DNA from: Rhizobium sp. NFR03
GTDB lineage: Bacteria; Pseudomonadota; Alphaproteobacteria; Rhizobiales; Rhizobiaceae
NCBI RefSeq assembly: GCF_900111275.1
Contig: NZ_FOGR01000002.1
Span: forward strand, 496,001-560,000
Length of the DNA stretch: 64,000 nucleotides
Reading direction: 5' to 3'
The position numbers and the translations under genes are program-made. Below, piece after piece: positions 17,148 through 25,444 of this stretch (position 1 is the first letter of the stretch; each line of letters begins with the position of its first letter). The notes beneath the pieces were generated by a model. The model saw only the letters and a list, made by a program, of their open reading frames with translations. It had not been told where the DNA came from and did not search any database.

Positions 17148-19751
17148 TCAGTGCACCGGCGTGTCAGTGTCTTCCGAAAGCTCCGGCATGTCAGACCTTT
17201 GCGAAAAGCCCGGCACGTCGGCATGTGTCCCCATCGCCTCGAAGATCAGCTCGTCTGCGGCCTCCGCCAGAAGCGCATCCGGTGCCTGACCCGGCACGGA
17301 TTCCCGACCGATTTCCAGCATGATCGGAACGGCGAGCGGCGAAACCTTCTCGAGCGGCCGGTGAACGATGTGGCTCTTGATTCGCACCAGCATATCGCCA
17401 AGCCGCCCGATATCCAAAAGCCCTGTTGCCGCATCGTTGCGGGTCGCCTCCAGCAGGATATGATCCGGCTCGTGGCTGCGCAGCACGTCGTAGATCAGGT
17501 CGCTCGACACCGTGACCTGCCGCCCGGTCTTCTCCTTGCCGGGATGGCGCGGCTCGATGAGCCCGGCAATGATGGCGCAATTGCGGAAGGTGCGCTTGAG
17601 GAGATAGCTCTCGTCCAGCCACGCTTCGAGGTCGTCGCCCAGCATATCCTCGTCGAAAAGGTCCGCGAGCGACGGATGACCGGCCGCGAAGGCCTGCGTC
17701 ATATCCTCCATGCCCCAGATCGCCAGCGAATAGTCGGTCGCGACGAAGCCCATCGGGTTCAGTCCGGCCCGGTCGAGCCGGCGGGTCAGCAGCATGCCGA
17801 GCGTCTGGTGCGCAAGCCGCCCCTCGAAGGCATAGGCCACCATGAAGTAGCGGTTTCCATAAGGAAACGTCTCGATCAGCAGCTCGTCCTCGCGCGGCAG
17901 CATGGACAGGTCGCGCTGGATGGCCAGCCAGTCGCGCACCTGCTCCGGCAGGTCGGCATGGGCCTCGGGATCGGCCAGCATGCGGCGAACCTGTGCCGCG
18001 AGGTAGGTCGAGAGCGGAAACTTGCCGCCGGCATAGGAGGGGATCTTCGGGTCGAGCTTGTAGCCCTGCGTCACCAGACATTCGTTCTCGTGGATGCCCT
18101 CGAAGCGGATGACCTTGCCGCCGAAGAGAAACGTATCGCCGGGCGACAGCATCTCCAGAAAGAATTCCTCCACCTTGCCGAGTGAAAGGCCGCCGCGCCC
18201 CATGCGCGCCTTGCTGGCCATCTTGCCGACGAGCCGCACGTTCAGCGTGGGCGACTCGATGATGGTGCCGATATTCAGCCGATACTGCTGCGCGACCTTG
18301 CCGTTCGACACCCGCCACAGCCCGTCCTCCGTCTTGCGGATGCGGGCATAGCGCTCATAGGTGCGCAGCGCGTAGCCGCCGGTGGCGACGAAATCGACGA
18401 TGCGCTCGAAGGTCTCCCATGTGAGATCGGCATAGGGTGAGGCGCTGGTGATCTCGTCGTAAAGCTGCAGCGGATCGAACGGCGCGGCGCAGGCCATGCC
18501 GAGCACGTGCTGGGCAAGCACATCGAGCGCGCCGCGTCCGACCGGCGGCGTGTCCTGCGCGCCCAGATAATTGGCATCGAGCGCCGCCTGGCATTCCATC
18601 ACCTCGAAGCGGTTCGCCGGCACGAGGATCGCCTGGCTCGGCTCGTCCATGCGGTGATTGGAGCGGCCGATGCGCTGGGCCAGCCGGCTCGCACCTTTCG
18701 GCGCGCCGACGTGAATGACCAGATCGACGTCGCCCCAGTCGATGCCGAGATCGAGCGTCGATGTCGCGACGACCGCGCGCAATCGGTTTTCCGACATGGC
18801 CGCCTCGACCTTGCGCCGCTGGCCGACATCGAGCGAGCCGTGGTGCAGCGCAATCGGCAGGTTGTCGTCGTTGATAGTCCAGAGCGCCTGGAACAGCCGC
18901 TCCGCCTGATTGCGCGTATTGACGAAGAGGAGGGCGGTGCGATGCCGCTTGATCGCCTCGTAGACCTCCGGCATGGCATAGCTTGCCGTATGTCCGGACC
19001 AAGGCACGCGCACCTCGCTGGCGAGAATGGAGATGTCGGGCTTCGCTCCGCCGGAAACCGTGATGAGGCCGGCAGCCTCCTCACGGTCCGGCACTTGCGC
19101 CACCAGCCAGCGCTGAAGGTCCAACGGGTCGGCCACCGTTGCGGAAAGGCCGATCGTTTTCAGCCCCGGCGCAAGTCGCCTCAGCCGCGCAAGCCCGAGC
19201 GCGAGCAGATGGCCGCGTTTGGAGGTGACGAGCGAGTGCAACTCGTCGAAGATCACATATTCCAGGTTCTTGAAGAAGCGCTCCGCCTCGCCATTGGCGA
19301 TCAGCAGTGCCAGCTGCTCCGGCGTCGTCAGGAGGATATCGGGTGGATCGAGTTTCTGGCGCTGGCGCTTGGATTGCGGCGTATCGCCCGTGCGGTTCTC
19401 CACCCGGATCGGCAGTCCCATCTCGCCGACAGGCGTCATCAGGTTGCGCTCGATATCGACCGCGAGCGCCTTCAGCGGCGAGATGTAGAGCGTATGGATG
19501 CCGTGAAACCCGCTACCGGGCGGTATGCGTCCGCGTTCGGTGAGCGATACAAGCGAGGGCAGAAAGCCGGCGAGCGTCTTGCCGGCCCCGGTGGGCGCGA
19601 TCAGCAGCATGCTCTCGCCGCCGCGAATGCGCGCCAGCAGATCGAGCTGATGGGCGCGCGGCTGCCAGCCCTTGCGCGAGAACCAGCGCAGGAACGGTTC
19701 GGGCAAGGCGAAGGCCGGCGATGCGGGCTGGGCGGAGGGGATCTGTTTCAC
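17148..19751 (-). CDS. Ligase-associated DEXH-box helicase (Lhr-like)
   Basis: 867 residues from the GTG at 19751. Superfamily 2 helicase motifs are present: Walker A APTGAGKTL, motif II as FDELHSLV, SATVADP, TSTLDLGIDWGDVDLV and RIGRSNH, followed by the long Lhr-type C-terminal domain. It belongs to the ligase-associated DEXH helicase family implicated in DNA repair, with pdeM downstream. The frame is open to a TTG at 19814, but the extra 21 residues do not look conserved; homologues I recall begin a few residues before the FALPEPFLRWF segment, so the GTG is preferred without a clear ribosome site. The start is uncertain. Confidence 0.88.
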   Translation of the reverse strand: MKQIPSAQPASPAFALPEPFLRWFSRKGWQPRAHQLDLLARIRGGESMLLIAPTGAGKTLAGFLPSLVSLTERGRIPPGSGFHGIHTLYISPLKALAVDIERNLMTPVGEMGLPIRVENRTGDTPQSKRQRQKLDPPDILLTTPEQLALLIANGEAERFFKNLEYVIFDELHSLVTSKRGHLLALGLARLRRLAPGLKTIGLSATVADPLDLQRWLVAQVPDREEAAGLITVSGGAKPDISILASEVRVPWSGHTASYAMPEVYEAIKRHRTALLFVNTRNQAERLFQALWTINDDNLPIALHHGSLDVGQRRKVEAAMSENRLRAVVATSTLDLGIDWGDVDLVIHVGAPKGASRLAQRIGRSNHRMDEPSQAILVPANRFEVMECQAALDANYLGAQDTPPVGRGALDVLAQHVLGMACAAPFDPLQLYDEITSASPYADLTWETFERIVDFVATGGYALRTYERYARIRKTEDGLWRVSNGKVAQQYRLNIGTIIESPTLNVRLVGKMASKARMGRGGLSLGKVEEFFLEMLSPGDTFLFGGKVIRFEGIHENECLVTQGYKLDPKIPSYAGGKFPLSTYLAAQVRRMLADPEAHADLPEQVRDWLAIQRDLSMLPREDELLIETFPYGNRYFMVAYAFEGRLAHQTLGMLLTRRLDRAGLNPMGFVATDYSLAIWGMEDMTQAFAAGHPSLADLFDEDMLGDDLEAWLDESYLLKRTFRNCAIIAGLIEPRHPGKEKTGRQVTVSSDLIYDVLRSHEPDHILLEATRNDAATGLLDIGRLGDMLVRIKSHIVHRPLEKVSPLAVPIMLEIGRESVPGQAPDALLAEAADELIFEAMGTHADVPGFSQRSDMPELSEDTDTPVH

Positions 19752-19835
19752 GGGTACGAATGTAGAACGCGCACCCCGCTCTTTCCAGACGCCCGCAGGG
19801 TTCAAGCCGTGCAAATCGCCAACGGGCTTTCCCGA

Positions 19836-20474
19836 TCAGAAAGCGATGTAGCGATCCTTGCGATGGTTCACCGCTATGGTGAGGTTGAGCACCAGTGCGC
19901 CCAGCACCGAGCAAAGAATGATGAAGGGACTTGCGAGAAATACGGCGAAGGCAAGGATGATGGCATCGAAGCCGAGTTGTACGAGGCCCGCCCGGAAGCC
20001 GAAGCGATCCTGAATGTAGACCGCGAGAATGCCGATACCCCCGAGGCTGGCCCGGTGCCGGAACAGCGCCAGCATGCCCGCCCCAATCGACAGCCCGCCG
20101 AAAAGCCCGCCAACCAGCGGATCGACGCTTGCAAGACCGAGTTGCACCGGCACGACCTCGGAGAGAAGGGCGGTCAGCGCGATGGCTGCGAAGGTCTTGA
20201 TCGTGAAGGCGACCCCCAGCCGGCGATAGGCGAGATAGGCGAACGGCAGGTTGATGACGAAGAAGCAGGCGCCGAAGGACAGCCCTGTCGCGTAATGCAG
20301 GAGAAAGGCTGCGCCCGCCGTTCCGCCTGTGAAGAGACCGGCCCCTTGCAGCAGCGCGACGCCGAGCACGGCCAGCATGCTGCCGGCCATGATGCCCTGC
20401 GCGTCCTCCAGCAGCGAATGCCGCTCCGCCTGCGAGTGGATCAGCGCCGTGAATGCTCCCCTGACCGCCGTCAT
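19836..20474 (-). CDS. YitT-family (DUF161) inner-membrane protein, copy 1
   Basis: 212 residues with five or six hydrophobic segments and the conserved YitT features: EDAQGIMAGSMLA near the start, a GGTAGAAFLLHY segment, HRASLGGIGILAVY and the C-terminal NHRKDRYIAF. The family is uncharacterised. AAGGAGG lies 6 nt before the ATG at 20474; the longer open frame up to 21026 runs through other genes and is ignored. It pairs with a second YitT gene at 21232-21864, similar over the whole length. Confidence 0.85.
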   Translation of the reverse strand: MTAVRGAFTALIHSQAERHSLLEDAQGIMAGSMLAVLGVALLQGAGLFTGGTAGAAFLLHYATGLSFGACFFVINLPFAYLAYRRLGVAFTIKTFAAIALTALLSEVVPVQLGLASVDPLVGGLFGGLSIGAGMLALFRHRASLGGIGILAVYIQDRFGFRAGLVQLGFDAIILAFAVFLASPFIILCSVLGALVLNLTIAVNHRKDRYIAF

Positions 20475-20548
20475 GTCGTGCCTCCTTGCTCGGTAAAAGA
20501 CAGCCATACGGCTTTGCAGCGGATACGGGAAGGTCCCGAACCGTTCAA

Positions 20549-20573
20549 GGAACCATCGATTTGGCAACTCGTT
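20549..20573 (+). promoter_or_regulatory. EcfG (RpoE2)-type general stress promoter
   Basis: GGAAC (20549-20553), 16 nt, CGTT (20570-20573), an exact match to the alphaproteobacterial EcfG consensus. It is 47 bp before the ATG of the small gene at 20621, which leaves a leader of about 35-40 nt with its ribosome site. Confidence 0.72.
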
Positions 20574-20620
20574 TCTTCTCGTTACCAAAAACAATTCTGC
20601 AAGACCGAGAGGACGGCACC

Positions 20621-20848
20621 ATGAACACCAAAGACACGGGCCCAATCGACAACAAGATCCTTCAGGAACCCGCCGAAGGCGACCGTGCGACCATCGACCG
20701 TGAGCTGGAACGCAAGGATGGCGGCAATGCTGCCCATCATGACGAAAACATGGATGGTGAGTCCGACAAGGATAAGGACGTTCATGAGAAGGTTCGCAAG
20801 GCCATGGACGAAGCGGCGCCACAGACCGGCGTCCGACCCGGCCCTTGA
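20621..20848 (+). CDS. Small, highly charged hypothetical protein, probable general-stress gene
   Basis: 75 residues, rich in Asp, Glu, Lys and His and predicted to be disordered or weakly helical; no cysteine, no membrane segment and no domain that I recognise. The ATG at 20621 follows GAGAGGACGGCACC. The EcfG-type promoter at 20549-20573 points to expression in stationary phase and stress. It is followed 62 bp downstream by the RMF-like gene, possibly in one transcript. Function unknown. Confidence 0.72.
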   Translation: MNTKDTGPIDNKILQEPAEGDRATIDRELERKDGGNAAHHDENMDGESDKDKDVHEKVRKAMDEAAPQTGVRPGP

Positions 20849-20910
20849 AGCGAGCTCCGGGTATTTTATGTAGCGCTGATAGACAAGGTGGACAGAAGGA
20901 GGAAAAGCCG

Positions 20911-21210
20911 ATGACGCTCGTTATTCCGGGACAAACAGGAGAGCGTGAAAACAGACGGATCACCGAGGCAACCTCTCCGGTGCTCAACACCTTGCGGAGT
21001 ATCGAGGCAAGGCTCAAGCGAGACATGACGCCGCCCTTTGGCGATCATGGTGATATCGAGCCGGCGCTGTCGCCCGAAGAGGCGGCTCGCTTGCGATGCG
21101 AGGGAAGGAACGCGGCGTTCCAAGGCATGCCGTTGCGGTCTTGTCCCTATGCCACGTCAAGCCGAGAGAAGCGCGACGCCTGGCTCGAAGGCTTCAATAC
21201 CGTGAAATGA
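20911..21210 (+). CDS. Ribosome modulation factor-like small protein
   Basis: 99 residues. The C-terminal half (about 50-97) carries the RMF/CrpP pattern: CEGRNAAFQGMPLRSCPY, a gap of eight residues, then RDAWLEGFN, matching the G-x-x-A-x-x-G-x-x-x-x-CPY...R..WL.G signature of ribosome modulation factors. RMF dimerises 70S ribosomes in stationary phase; some relatives instead bind or modify other targets. The first half is unrelated, charged sequence. AGAAGGAGG precedes the ATG at 20911. It shares strand and neighbourhood with the stress-type gene at 20621. Family match is by motif only. Confidence 0.72.
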   Translation: MTLVIPGQTGERENRRITEATSPVLNTLRSIEARLKRDMTPPFGDHGDIEPALSPEEAARLRCEGRNAAFQGMPLRSCPYATSSREKRDAWLEGFNTVK

Positions 21211-21231
21211 TGACGCCCGAACGCGGCGGGT

Positions 21232-21864
21232 TCAAAGCGCAATATAGCGATCGGACCGATGGTTGATCGTCACGAAGAGGTTGAGCGCTACGGCGCCGAG
21301 AACCGAGTAGAAGACGACCGAGGGAAGGGTGACGAAGAAGGCGGCGGTCAGCACGCAGAGATCGATGACGAGTTGCACGAGACCGGCCCGGATACCGAAA
21401 CGCTCCTGTAGATAGATGCCGAGAATACCGACGCCGCCGAGGCTGGCCCGATGACGGTAGAGCGCCAGCAGCCCGTAGCCCAGCAGCAGCCCGCCTAGCA
21501 GCGCAGCCCAGGCCGGATGAATGCTCGAAATCACGAAGAAGCGCGATTGCATGTCGGCAATGACGGATGTCAGGCCGATGGCGATGAAGGTCTTGATGGT
21601 AAAGGCCCATCCCAGCCGCTTGAGCGAGAGATAGAAGAACGGCAGGTTGAGCAGGAAGAAGGCGAGGCCGAAATTCACGTCGAGCGCATAATGCAGCAGA
21701 AAAGCCACACCGGCCGTGCTGCCGGTGAGGAGCCCGGCACTGGCAAGGATGTAAAGACCGAGCGCCGACACAACACTGCCGGTGAACACGCCCTGCACAT
21801 CCTCGATCGGCGTATGACGCGCTGCATTGGTGTTCCAGAAGCCGAGGGCCGAAATCAAGGACAT
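21232..21864 (-). CDS. YitT-family (DUF161) inner-membrane protein, copy 2
   Basis: 210 residues, clearly paralogous to the product at 19836-20474: IEDVQGVFTGSVVSA, GSTAGVAFLLHY, HRASLGGVGILGIY and a final NHRSDRYIAL correspond one-to-one. Five or six hydrophobic helices. The ATG at 21864 is preceded by CGGAGCGAATGCC; the open frame beyond it is ignored. It converges with the RMF-like gene (21-bp gap). Function unknown. Confidence 0.85.
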   Translation of the reverse strand: MSLISALGFWNTNAARHTPIEDVQGVFTGSVVSALGLYILASAGLLTGSTAGVAFLLHYALDVNFGLAFFLLNLPFFYLSLKRLGWAFTIKTFIAIGLTSVIADMQSRFFVISSIHPAWAALLGGLLLGYGLLALYRHRASLGGVGILGIYLQERFGIRAGLVQLVIDLCVLTAAFFVTLPSVVFYSVLGAVALNLFVTINHRSDRYIAL

Positions 21865-22058
21865 GGCATTCGCTCCGAAAAGGCGTTGGGTCGGTATCGA
21901 CAGGCGTTGTGGCGGAGAGGTTAGAAGACGCACATGAGAACGTCTGCGCGCTGAGCGGCATGTTCTGGAAACACCGATATCATCGGCGTTTTCGAGAGCT
22001 TTGCAAGATAAATACGTAAGGAATACTGACCTATTTCAAATTCGCAATAAAGCGTCGC

Positions 22059-23018
22059 TCAGAGGCTCTTGCGCGAAAGAAACAGGATGCCGGCGACGTC
22101 TTGCGCGCCATCTTTGCGAATGGTCGCGCGCGCCACGTCGAGCACCTCGAGCCCTGCCGTCTCGCACAGGCCGCGGACATAGGCTTCGGAATGTGCATAG
22201 CGCAGCGATGGACGAAGGAGGAAGCCGTCTGCGGAGCTGTTTACGGGAGCGGCTTCCGCGTCTTCGACGGAAAAGGCAAACAGTCCTCCGGCTTTCAACA
22301 GATGCGGCACGATGGCGAAAACCGCAACGAGGTCGCCGAGATACATGAGGACGTCGGCCGCAGCCGCGAGATCCGCCCGACCCTCGGGATAATCGTGTGC
22401 AATGAGACCCGACGCTGCAAGAGGCTTTGAAAGATCGGCCTCCCCGAGGTGATCGTAGAGATGCTTTTCGGCCGCCTTGGCCAGCATGTTGGACGAGAGA
22501 TCATAGCCTTCCAGCATGCCGACATGTGGCCGGATTTCTGCGCCGAAGAGGCCGGTGCCGCAGCCGAGATCGATGGCGCGCTCAAGCGTCGCCCCATTCG
22601 TAAAGCTTTCCACCATCTCCGCCAGCCGCCCCGGCACGGTATAGTCCAGGCGCTCCACCAGAGCCGCGTCGAAACGGTCGGCATAATCGTCGAAGAGCCG
22701 CGCGACATAGGCGCTGGGCGCTTGTCCCGGAACGTCGTCGGCGCCGAGGACGGCGCGCTTCAGGCGGGCGCCGAAAATATCATCAGGGTTGAGGTCGAGC
22801 ACACGGGCAAGCGATGCCGCCGCCGCTTCACGCTCTCCGGACTTTTCCTCGTGCTCCGCAAGGCGAAACCAGCCGGCGGCCCAGTCGGGCGCGAGCTCCA
22901 GCGCCTGACGCATAAGATCGGCCGCTTCGGCATGATCCCCACTCGCCGCCAGCATCTGGGCATATTCGGCACGCCGGTCGGCGATGAGGTCGCCGGAGGA
23001 CAGTTGATGCGGATTCAT
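22059..23018 (-). CDS. TPR-containing SAM-dependent methyltransferase
   Basis: 319 residues. The N-terminal part (about 15-110) has TPR-like helices with Ala/Leu spacing (ADLMRQALELAPDWAAGWFRLAEHE). The C-terminal class I methyltransferase domain has motif I AIDLGCGTGLFG near residue 153. It corresponds to the COG4976-type predicted methyltransferases with TPR repeat; substrate unknown. The ATG at 23018 has AGGAG seven nt upstream; the ATG at 23135 would add a 39-residue non-conserved leader. Confidence 0.82.
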   Translation of the reverse strand: MNPHQLSSGDLIADRRAEYAQMLAASGDHAEAADLMRQALELAPDWAAGWFRLAEHEEKSGEREAAAASLARVLDLNPDDIFGARLKRAVLGADDVPGQAPSAYVARLFDDYADRFDAALVERLDYTVPGRLAEMVESFTNGATLERAIDLGCGTGLFGAEIRPHVGMLEGYDLSSNMLAKAAEKHLYDHLGEADLSKPLAASGLIAHDYPEGRADLAAAADVLMYLGDLVAVFAIVPHLLKAGGLFAFSVEDAEAAPVNSSADGFLLRPSLRYAHSEAYVRGLCETAGLEVLDVARATIRKDGAQDVAGILFLSRKSL

Positions 23019-23240
23019 GACGAAGCTCCTGCGCCGGATGCCGGATGGCGAGCGACTGGCGACGACATAGGCTGTCGCCGGGTGCGAGAAAAGGGAATTC
23101 GCGAGCGATCGGGTGTGCGCCGCGATTCCGCCCACAATCCTTGCGACAGAGAGCGGCGACCGCTACATGCGGAGAGCCGGGACCTTCGAGGCCGGCACCT
23201 GCAAGGGCAGGCGTGACGTAGCGCAAGGAGACGAATAGAC

Positions 23241-23507
23241 ATGGCCGATGGTGTGAACAGGTTCCTTGGCGATACGCCCGGCCGGGTGATCGTGAAGCTG
23301 CTGGTCCTGTCGCTGATCGTCGGCTTCGTCATGACCGTCTTCGGCTGGACGCCCTATGGCATCTTCCGCAGCATCCGCGATTTCTTCGTCGAGCTCTGGT
23401 ATACCGGCTTCGATGCGCTGGGCGATGTCGGCGAATATCTGCTGATCGGTGCCGCAGTGGTCATTCCGATCTTCATCGTCCTCAGGCTCCTGAGTTTCCG
23501 CCGATAA
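23241..23507 (+). CDS. Small membrane protein, DUF6460-like
   Basis: 88 residues with two hydrophobic helices (about 17-38 and 65-84) separated by an aromatic, charged segment (IRDFFVELWYTGF). It resembles short rhizobial membrane proteins annotated as DUF6460. The ATG at 23241 follows AAGGAGACGAATAGAC. Only 1 nt separates its stop from the ATG of the CAP-domain lipoprotein, so the two are co-translated. Function unknown. Confidence 0.75.
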   Translation: MADGVNRFLGDTPGRVIVKLLVLSLIVGFVMTVFGWTPYGIFRSIRDFFVELWYTGFDALGDVGEYLLIGAAVVIPIFIVLRLLSFRR

Positions 23508-23508
23508 T

Positions 23509-24015
23509 ATGCCCGTTCGTTCCACGCAGAACCGCCGCACCCTCCTGAAGACGGCGGCCCTTGTCACGCTTGCCGGTCTCGCCGGTTGCAGCACGACGTC
23601 GGTGCTGGCGCCCCCCGGGGACGGCAGCGACCAGACCGAGGCGACGCTTGGCCTGATCAACGGTCTGCGCAAGGAGCGCGGCCTGAACCCTCTGTCGCGT
23701 GACCCCGCCGCGGCCAGCGCCGCTCTTTCCCAAGCCGGCCGCATGGCCAAAGCCGGCAAGATGGCCCACCTGATCGGCATCACCGACAGCTTCGGCGGCC
23801 GCATGAGGAGCCAGTCGGTCACCCTTCCGGCGGCCGAGAATATCGCGGTTGGACAGGCCGATGCGCAAAAGGCCTACCTTGCCTGGCTGAACTCGCCGAA
23901 ACATCTCGAAAACATGCTCGGACCCGGTTATTCAGGACTGGGCGTTGCTGTCATGCGCAACCCTGCCTCCGGCAACCGGCCCTATTGGGCGATGGTACTC
24001 TCCTCCGGCACCTGA
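23509..24015 (+). CDS. CAP (SCP/PR1)-domain lipoprotein
   Basis: 168 residues. The N-terminus NRRTLLKTAALVTLAGLAGC combines a twin-arginine-like start with a lipobox whose Cys is residue 27, so an exported lipoprotein is likely. The CAP domain follows (about 45-168): INGLRKERGL, a His in AGKMAHLIG, AENIAVGQ and WLNSPKHLENMLGPGY are typical of the family. Bacterial CAP proteins are of mostly unknown function. Co-translated with the small membrane protein upstream. Confidence 0.85.
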   Translation: MPVRSTQNRRTLLKTAALVTLAGLAGCSTTSVLAPPGDGSDQTEATLGLINGLRKERGLNPLSRDPAAASAALSQAGRMAKAGKMAHLIGITDSFGGRMRSQSVTLPAAENIAVGQADAQKAYLAWLNSPKHLENMLGPGYSGLGVAVMRNPASGNRPYWAMVLSSGT

Positions 24016-24073
24016 GGGCACGAGGAACGTAGCTGCGGGGAAACGCAACGGCATGACGTCGGGAGACGACACC

Positions 24074-25444
24074 ATGCAGGCAGGAAGCATCGATCGCGAC
24101 GCGAGCGGCCTTAACGCGGAAGGTGCGGGCGCCTTTCATGTCACCAATCGGCTCATTCTCTCCATCGCCGTGCCGATGACGCTCGGCTTTCTCACGACAC
24201 CGCTTCTCGGCCTTGTCGATACCGCCGTGGTCGGGCGGCTTGGGGATGCCACCCTTCTTGCCGGCCTTGCCGTCGGGGCCGTCGTCTTCGACCTCATCTT
24301 CGTCACCTTCAACTTCCTGCGTTCGGCAACGACCGGGCTCGTGGCGCAGGCCTATGGTCGCGGCAATCGACGCGAGGAGCAGACGGTGTTCTGGCGGTCG
24401 ATGATCATCGCGCTGACGGCCGGCGTCGCGACCATTGTTCTGTCGCCGCTCCTCCTCTGGGCAGGACTGATGCTGCTCGATCCCGGCGAGGCGGTGGCCG
24501 ACGTCACCCGCACCTATTTCCTCTGGCGCATTCTTGCGGCTCCCGCGTCCCTCGCAAACTATGCCATCCTCGGTTACGTGCTCGGGCGCGGGCAGGCGAC
24601 CCTCGGCCTCCTCCTGCAAACGCTGATCAACGGCGTCAACATCGTTCTGTCGATCACGCTGGGGCTTTACGTCGGCTGGGGCGTGGCGGGCGTCGCCATT
24701 GCCACGCTCACCGGCGAGATGGTCGGCGCTATCGTCGGCTTCGCGCTCGTCGTCTCTCGCTTCGACCCGACGGCGCGACCCACATGGCGCGAGATTGCGG
24801 AGCGCGCTGGATTGACACGCCTCTTCGCGCTCAACCGCGATATCATGATCCGGTCCTTCGTGCTGCTTGCGGTTTTCCTGGTGATGACACGGGTCGGCAC
24901 GGCCTTCGGCCCGGTGACGCTCGCGGCGAATGCCGTGCTGATGACCATCTTCCTTGTGGCCGGCTACTACCTCGACGGCCTTGCCAATGCAGCCGAGCAA
25001 CTGATCGGCCGTGCCATCGGCGCGGCGTATCGCCCGGCCTTCGAGCGCGCGCTGAAGATGACGGCACTCTGGTCTTTCGGGCTCGCCGCGCTGACCACGC
25101 TCGGCTTCTTCCTCTTTGGAAATGACCTTGTGGATCTCCTAACCACGGCCCCGGATGTGCGCGCCGTCGCCTATGACTATACGCCCTGGGCGGCGCTGAC
25201 TGCGATCACGGGGGCGCTGGCTTTCCTCATGGACGGTGTCTTCATCGGCGCGACGTGGTCGCGCGATATGCGCAACATGATGCTGGCGGCCTTCGCGATC
25301 TATATCGCGGCGCTCTGTGCCTTCGTGCCGTTCTTCGGCAATCACGGGCTCTGGGCGGCGCTGAACCTGTTCCTGCTCTGCCGGGGCCTCTTGCTGCTAT
25401 CGCGCGTGCCCCGGCGATCGGCTCAGACCTTTGCGGCCCAGTAA
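24074..25444 (+). CDS. MATE-family efflux transporter (DinF-like)
   Basis: 456 residues with about twelve transmembrane helices in two halves and the MATE start ILSIAVPMTLGFLTTPLLGL followed by VDTAVVGRLG. It belongs to the DinF-like branch, which exports cationic drugs or metabolites using H+ or Na+. The ATG at 24074 has GGGAG eight nt upstream and is preferred to the ATG at 24053. The 3' end overlaps the convergent pyrD by 22 bp. Confidence 0.9.
   Translation: MQAGSIDRDASGLNAEGAGAFHVTNRLILSIAVPMTLGFLTTPLLGLVDTAVVGRLGDATLLAGLAVGAVVFDLIFVTFNFLRSATTGLVAQAYGRGNRREEQTVFWRSMIIALTAGVATIVLSPLLLWAGLMLLDPGEAVADVTRTYFLWRILAAPASLANYAILGYVLGRGQATLGLLLQTLINGVNIVLSITLGLYVGWGVAGVAIATLTGEMVGAIVGFALVVSRFDPTARPTWREIAERAGLTRLFALNRDIMIRSFVLLAVFLVMTRVGTAFGPVTLAANAVLMTIFLVAGYYLDGLANAAEQLIGRAIGAAYRPAFERALKMTALWSFGLAALTTLGFFLFGNDLVDLLTTAPDVRAVAYDYTPWAALTAITGALAFLMDGVFIGATWSRDMRNMMLAAFAIYIAALCAFVPFFGNHGLWAALNLFLLCRGLLLLSRVPRRSAQTFAAQ

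Noticed and set aside
20475-20620. EcfG promoter for the minus-strand YitT gene
   Set aside because: No GGAAC element on the minus strand in this gap; only the plus-strand match is valid.
18507-20624. 705-residue plus-strand open frame opposite the helicase
   Set aside because: Crosses the helicase and YitT genes and has no recognisable domain.
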